Positions 61,758 through 64,000 of a stretch of 64,000 bases of DNA are shown here, piece after piece. Numbering within the stretch: position 1 is the stretch's first letter; every line of letters begins with the position of its first letter. Under the pieces are notes generated by a model. It made no database searches. It had not been told where the DNA came from and saw only the letters and a list, made by a program, of their open reading frames with translations. The position numbers and the translations under genes are program-made. Source of the DNA: Bacillus sp. SORGH_AS_0510 (GTDB lineage: Bacteria; Bacillota; Bacilli; Bacillales; Cytobacillaceae); the NCBI RefSeq assembly GCF_030818775.1, contig NZ_JAUTAU010000001.1, positions 4,528,001-4,592,000 of the forward strand, given 5' to 3'.

Positions 61758-62567
61758 CTACAATCTCCAAACCCCACCAAACATCTCAAGATAATCCGGT
61801 TGATTTGTTCCTTCAAGATTAATTAGAAAAGGCGTTTCCCCTTTTTCTTTTAATACCTTTTTCGCTAAACCCTCTCCAATTGGTGTACAAAACAAAAGAC
61901 TTGTGCCTAAGAGTTCTAGTTTACTACATTTGGCATTCAAGGCTTCGTCTATAAATGCCTCACCCGGCTCTAGATTTAATAAGCTCCCCCACTTAGTTAT
62001 AGTTCTTTCAAAGTCATGTACCACAAATGCAACACTTTCAAATGCTAGATTGTCTAATGGGTGTGTTTCTACTAATCCCTGCTCTTTTAATTCTACAAGC
62101 CTCTCTTCATCCGACTTCTCCCACTCGATGAAAAATGGCATAGTAAGTTCATTGGGTTCATTTTCTAAAAATAAGAGCGACCACTTAATGATTTGTCCAT
62201 CCGCCCGAACTCGTTCACCAGGATACGGACCATATACGGCATATCCCTCTGCTTTTAACCTTTCAGCTAATTCTTGCATTCCTCTTGCACGAACAGCGAT
62301 TTTAGCAGGACCCTCTTGTCCTTTTTTTGAGAGTTGGTCTACTATTTCAGTAATCAATTGATTGTTTTCTTGTTTCTCAGTGATTGATAAATCTTCAATT
62401 CCTAAAAACTCAATATAGCTTAACCCAAAGTAGGATAAAGTGTTATAGGTTCCCCACTTTTCATGATGTCCACCATGGATAGCATGAATTCCTATTTTGC
62501 TTAAAGTCTGTAAGGCTTCCTCTGGTTTTCTTAGAAAAATAACTAAGTGATCAAACGAAAGTAACAT
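61758..62567 (-). CDS. VOC/glyoxalase-like domain protein
   Basis: 269 residues with two vicinal-oxygen-chelate-like modules: LLSFDHLVIFLRKPEEAL at the N-terminus and FESVAFVVHDFERTITKW from about 180, as in Glyoxalase_3-type proteins. Metal ligand His7 and an acidic YIEFLGIED strand are seen. Reaction unknown. AGGAG lies upstream of the ATG. It is followed by the FAD oxidoreductase, probably cotranscribed. Confidence 0.82.
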   Translation of the reverse strand: MLLSFDHLVIFLRKPEEALQTLSKIGIHAIHGGHHEKWGTYNTLSYFGLSYIEFLGIEDLSITEKQENNQLITEIVDQLSKKGQEGPAKIAVRARGMQELAERLKAEGYAVYGPYPGERVRADGQIIKWSLLFLENEPNELTMPFFIEWEKSDEERLVELKEQGLVETHPLDNLAFESVAFVVHDFERTITKWGSLLNLEPGEAFIDEALNAKCSKLELLGTSLLFCTPIGEGLAKKVLKEKGETPFLINLEGTNQPDYLEMFGGVWRL

Positions 62568-62693
62568 GTGGAATAACTCCTCTCTTCATACTTTAAATTT
62601 AGCTGCTGAATAGGCAATTAGGATGTGGCTTGCATAAGATACGCTAATAACAAATATGATTAAAATAAGAATCCTAAAAAAGGAGCCGGTGGA

Positions 62694-62882
62694 ATGATAA
62701 TTTTCAATAGGATTGCTTTGTTTTTTGTCATTTTATACTCTGTTACCATTATCGTAAATACCTATTTAGGAGAAAATGAACGGGTACAGTCCAATGTCAT
62801 TTACTTTTTAATGAATGGGTTTGCTTACATTGTATCAGCATTAGAAGTGGAAAGAGAAAAGGAACTACTGGAAGTATCATAG
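62694..62882 (+). CDS. Small membrane protein, unknown
   Basis: 62 residues with two hydrophobic segments (about 4-24 and 36-50) and an acidic end EVEREKELLEVS. AAAAGGAG is 8 nt before the ATG, which makes it a credible gene. Strong bidirectional terminator follows. No family recognised. Confidence 0.65.
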   Translation: MIIFNRIALFFVILYSVTIIVNTYLGENERVQSNVIYFLMNGFAYIVSALEVEREKELLEVS

Positions 62883-62904
62883 ATCTAGAGGGTTAGTTAA
62901 TCGA

Positions 62905-62942
62905 AAAAAAAAGCGACTGCTTATTAGCAATCGCTTTTTTAC
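62905..62942. terminator. Bidirectional terminator between the small gene and the tRNA operon
   Basis: AAAAAAGCGA-TGCT/AGCA-TCGCTTTTTT with T runs on both strands; it ends the minus-strand tRNA transcript. Confidence 0.88.
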
Positions 62943-62950
62943 TATTTTAG

Positions 62951-63024
<74 letters not shown>

Positions 63025-63028
63025 ATTT

Positions 63029-63102
63029 TGGAGCGGGTGATGAGAATCGAACTCACGACATCAGCTTGGAAGGCTGAGGTTTTACCATTAAACTACACCC
63101 GC
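63029..63102 (-). tRNA. tRNA-Gly (TCC)
   Basis: Acceptor GCGGGTG/CACCCGC, anticodon TCC in CTTCCAA, discriminator T, CCA encoded. Confidence 0.97.
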
Positions 63103-63134
63103 ATTATTATGCTGATTATTAATAGGAAAAATAA

Positions 63135-63211
63135 TGGCGGTCCGGACGGGACTCGAACCCGCGACCTCCTGCGTGACAGGCAGGCATTCTAACCAACTGA
63201 ACTACCGGACC
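63135..63211 (-). tRNA. tRNA-Asp (GTC)
   Basis: Acceptor GGTCCGG/CCGGACC, anticodon GTC in CTGTCAC, discriminator G, CCA encoded. Confidence 0.97.
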
Positions 63212-63214
63212 ATA

Positions 63215-63288
<74 letters not shown>

Positions 63289-63412
63289 ACAATAGAAAAT
63301 ATTACATTTTGTGCATGCCATTTGTTTGAAGACCGCCCCGATTTCGGAAAGCATATTCAAGCTGTGGCTCAATCGTTGCGCTGTAGATAATTCGAAGAAG
63401 CCTATTCGAACG

Positions 63413-63435
63413 TGCTCCACCCCGCGACAATAGAA
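63413..63435. repeat. Duplicated 5' fragment of the fMet tRNA gene
   Basis: The 23 bp starting TGCTCCACCCCGCGACAATA repeat positions 63275-63297 (first 14 nt of the tRNA plus upstream flank). The 115 bp between the copies (63298-63412) match nothing else in the window; a scar of a duplication or insertion. Confidence 0.8.
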
Positions 63436-63455
63436 TATTGATTTGTAAAATAATA

Positions 63456-63548
63456 TGGCGGAGGAAGAGGGATTCGAACCCCCGCGCGGTTTAACCCGCC
63501 TGTCGGTTTTCAAGACCGATCCCTTCAGCCGGACTTGGGTATTCCTCC
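63456..63548 (-). tRNA. tRNA-Ser (TGA)
   Basis: 93 nt with long variable arm, acceptor GGAGGAA/TTCCTCC, anticodon TGA in CTTGAAA, CCA encoded. Confidence 0.97.
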
Positions 63549-63557
63549 GTACATATA

Positions 63558-63634
63558 TGGTAGCGGCGGAGGGGATCGAACCCCCGACCTTACGGGTATG
63601 AACCGTACGCTCTAGCCAGCTGAGCTACACCGCC
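63558..63634 (-). tRNA. Elongator tRNA-Met (CAT)
   Basis: Acceptor GGCGGTG with G1-T72 wobble, anticodon CAT in GTTCATAC, CCA encoded. Lacks initiator features. Confidence 0.95.
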
Positions 63635-63652
63635 AAATAGTTATTAAAGTTA

Positions 63653-63728
63653 TGGTGGAGCCTAGCGGGATCGAACCGCTGACCTCCTGCGTGCAAAGCA
63701 GGCGCTCTCCCAGCTGAGCTAAGGCCCC
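63653..63728 (-). tRNA. tRNA-Ala (TGC)
   Basis: Acceptor GGGGCCT with G3-T70 wobble (alanine identity), anticodon TGC in TTTGCAC, CCA encoded. Confidence 0.97.
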
Positions 63729-63749
63729 ATATTATAAAATAGTTCGGAC

Positions 63750-63826
63750 TGGTCGGGAAGACAGGATTCGAACCTGCGACCCCTTGGTCCCAAACCAAGT
63801 GCTCTACCAAGCTGAGCTACTTCCCG
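63750..63826 (-). tRNA. tRNA-Pro (TGG)
   Basis: Acceptor CGGGAAG, anticodon TGG in TTTGGGA, CCA encoded. Confidence 0.97.
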
Positions 63827-63834
63827 AAATATAA

Positions 63835-63911
<77 letters not shown>

Positions 63912-63930
63912 GTATATATGAAAAGTAAAG

Positions 63931-64000
<70 letters not shown>

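Overview
The window comes from a low-GC, spore-forming member of the Bacillaceae (Bacillus/Neobacillus-like). The signs are strong AGGAGG ribosome sites with some TTG/GTG starts, spore-germination receptor genes, a KinB-like kinase, NodB-type polysaccharide deacetylases, a catalase behind a sigma-B-type promoter, a guanine-type purine riboswitch before a nucleoside transporter, and a tRNA block typical of the group. Nothing in it looks like a prophage, plasmid or secondary-metabolite island. It is ordinary chromosome, unusually rich in small intergenic repeats.

Layout. 0-9 kb: end of a class A PBP, a membrane protein, a YbjQ pair, a GNAT acetyltransferase, an RND pump and an MFS exporter. 9-13 kb: a DrrAB-like ABC exporter divergent from a two-component system, with matched half-site arrays between them. 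13-24 kb: a NERD protein, then two 52-bp repeat arrays flanking a coiled-coil protein, an XRE-TPR regulator and a 1252-residue secreted S8 protease; then a SpeD homologue, an aminopropyltransferase and a C1q-like protein. 24-29 kb: a response regulator-kinase-Sco operon divergent from PepSY and YtkA-like genes. 29-36 kb: a germination receptor pair with a truncated A subunit, a Cas4-like nuclease, an APH-like kinase, a THUMP-type methyltransferase, a Nudix hydrolase, a deacetylase and a TerB-like protein. 36-46 kb: small redox genes, nitroreductase/TetR, a sporulation-type kinase, a riboswitch-controlled NupC, a CDF exporter, a second deacetylase, YggT, GGDEF and an MFS gene. 46-56 kb: large catalase, two copies of a two-gene CBO0543-type membrane module (one frameshifted), threonine dehydratase, an MBL hydrolase and a frameshifted quinone oxidoreductase. 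56-60 kb: a redox cluster with three copies of one operator around a MarR gene. 60-64 kb: an FAD oxidoreductase, a VOC protein, a small membrane protein and ten tRNA genes on the minus strand.

The most unusual content is repeated DNA. (1) Three arrays have 52-bp periods and two have 21-bp periods. Both are close to whole numbers of helical turns, and all five arrays lie at gene 3' ends. (2) Seven palindromes belong to a GG-GACAGTCCCCC-like family whose arms change together; one abuts the broken end of a germination gene. (3) A non-autonomous element with terminal inverted repeats is present in three states: 182 bp with an 8-bp target duplication, 240 bp inserted between a riboswitch terminator and nupC, and a 76-bp internal-deletion derivative. 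Among protein systems, the SpeD homologue with Thr instead of Glu at the self-cleavage site, next to a Q-rich aminopropyltransferase, and the TPR-regulator/actinobacterial-type S8 protease module deserve most attention.
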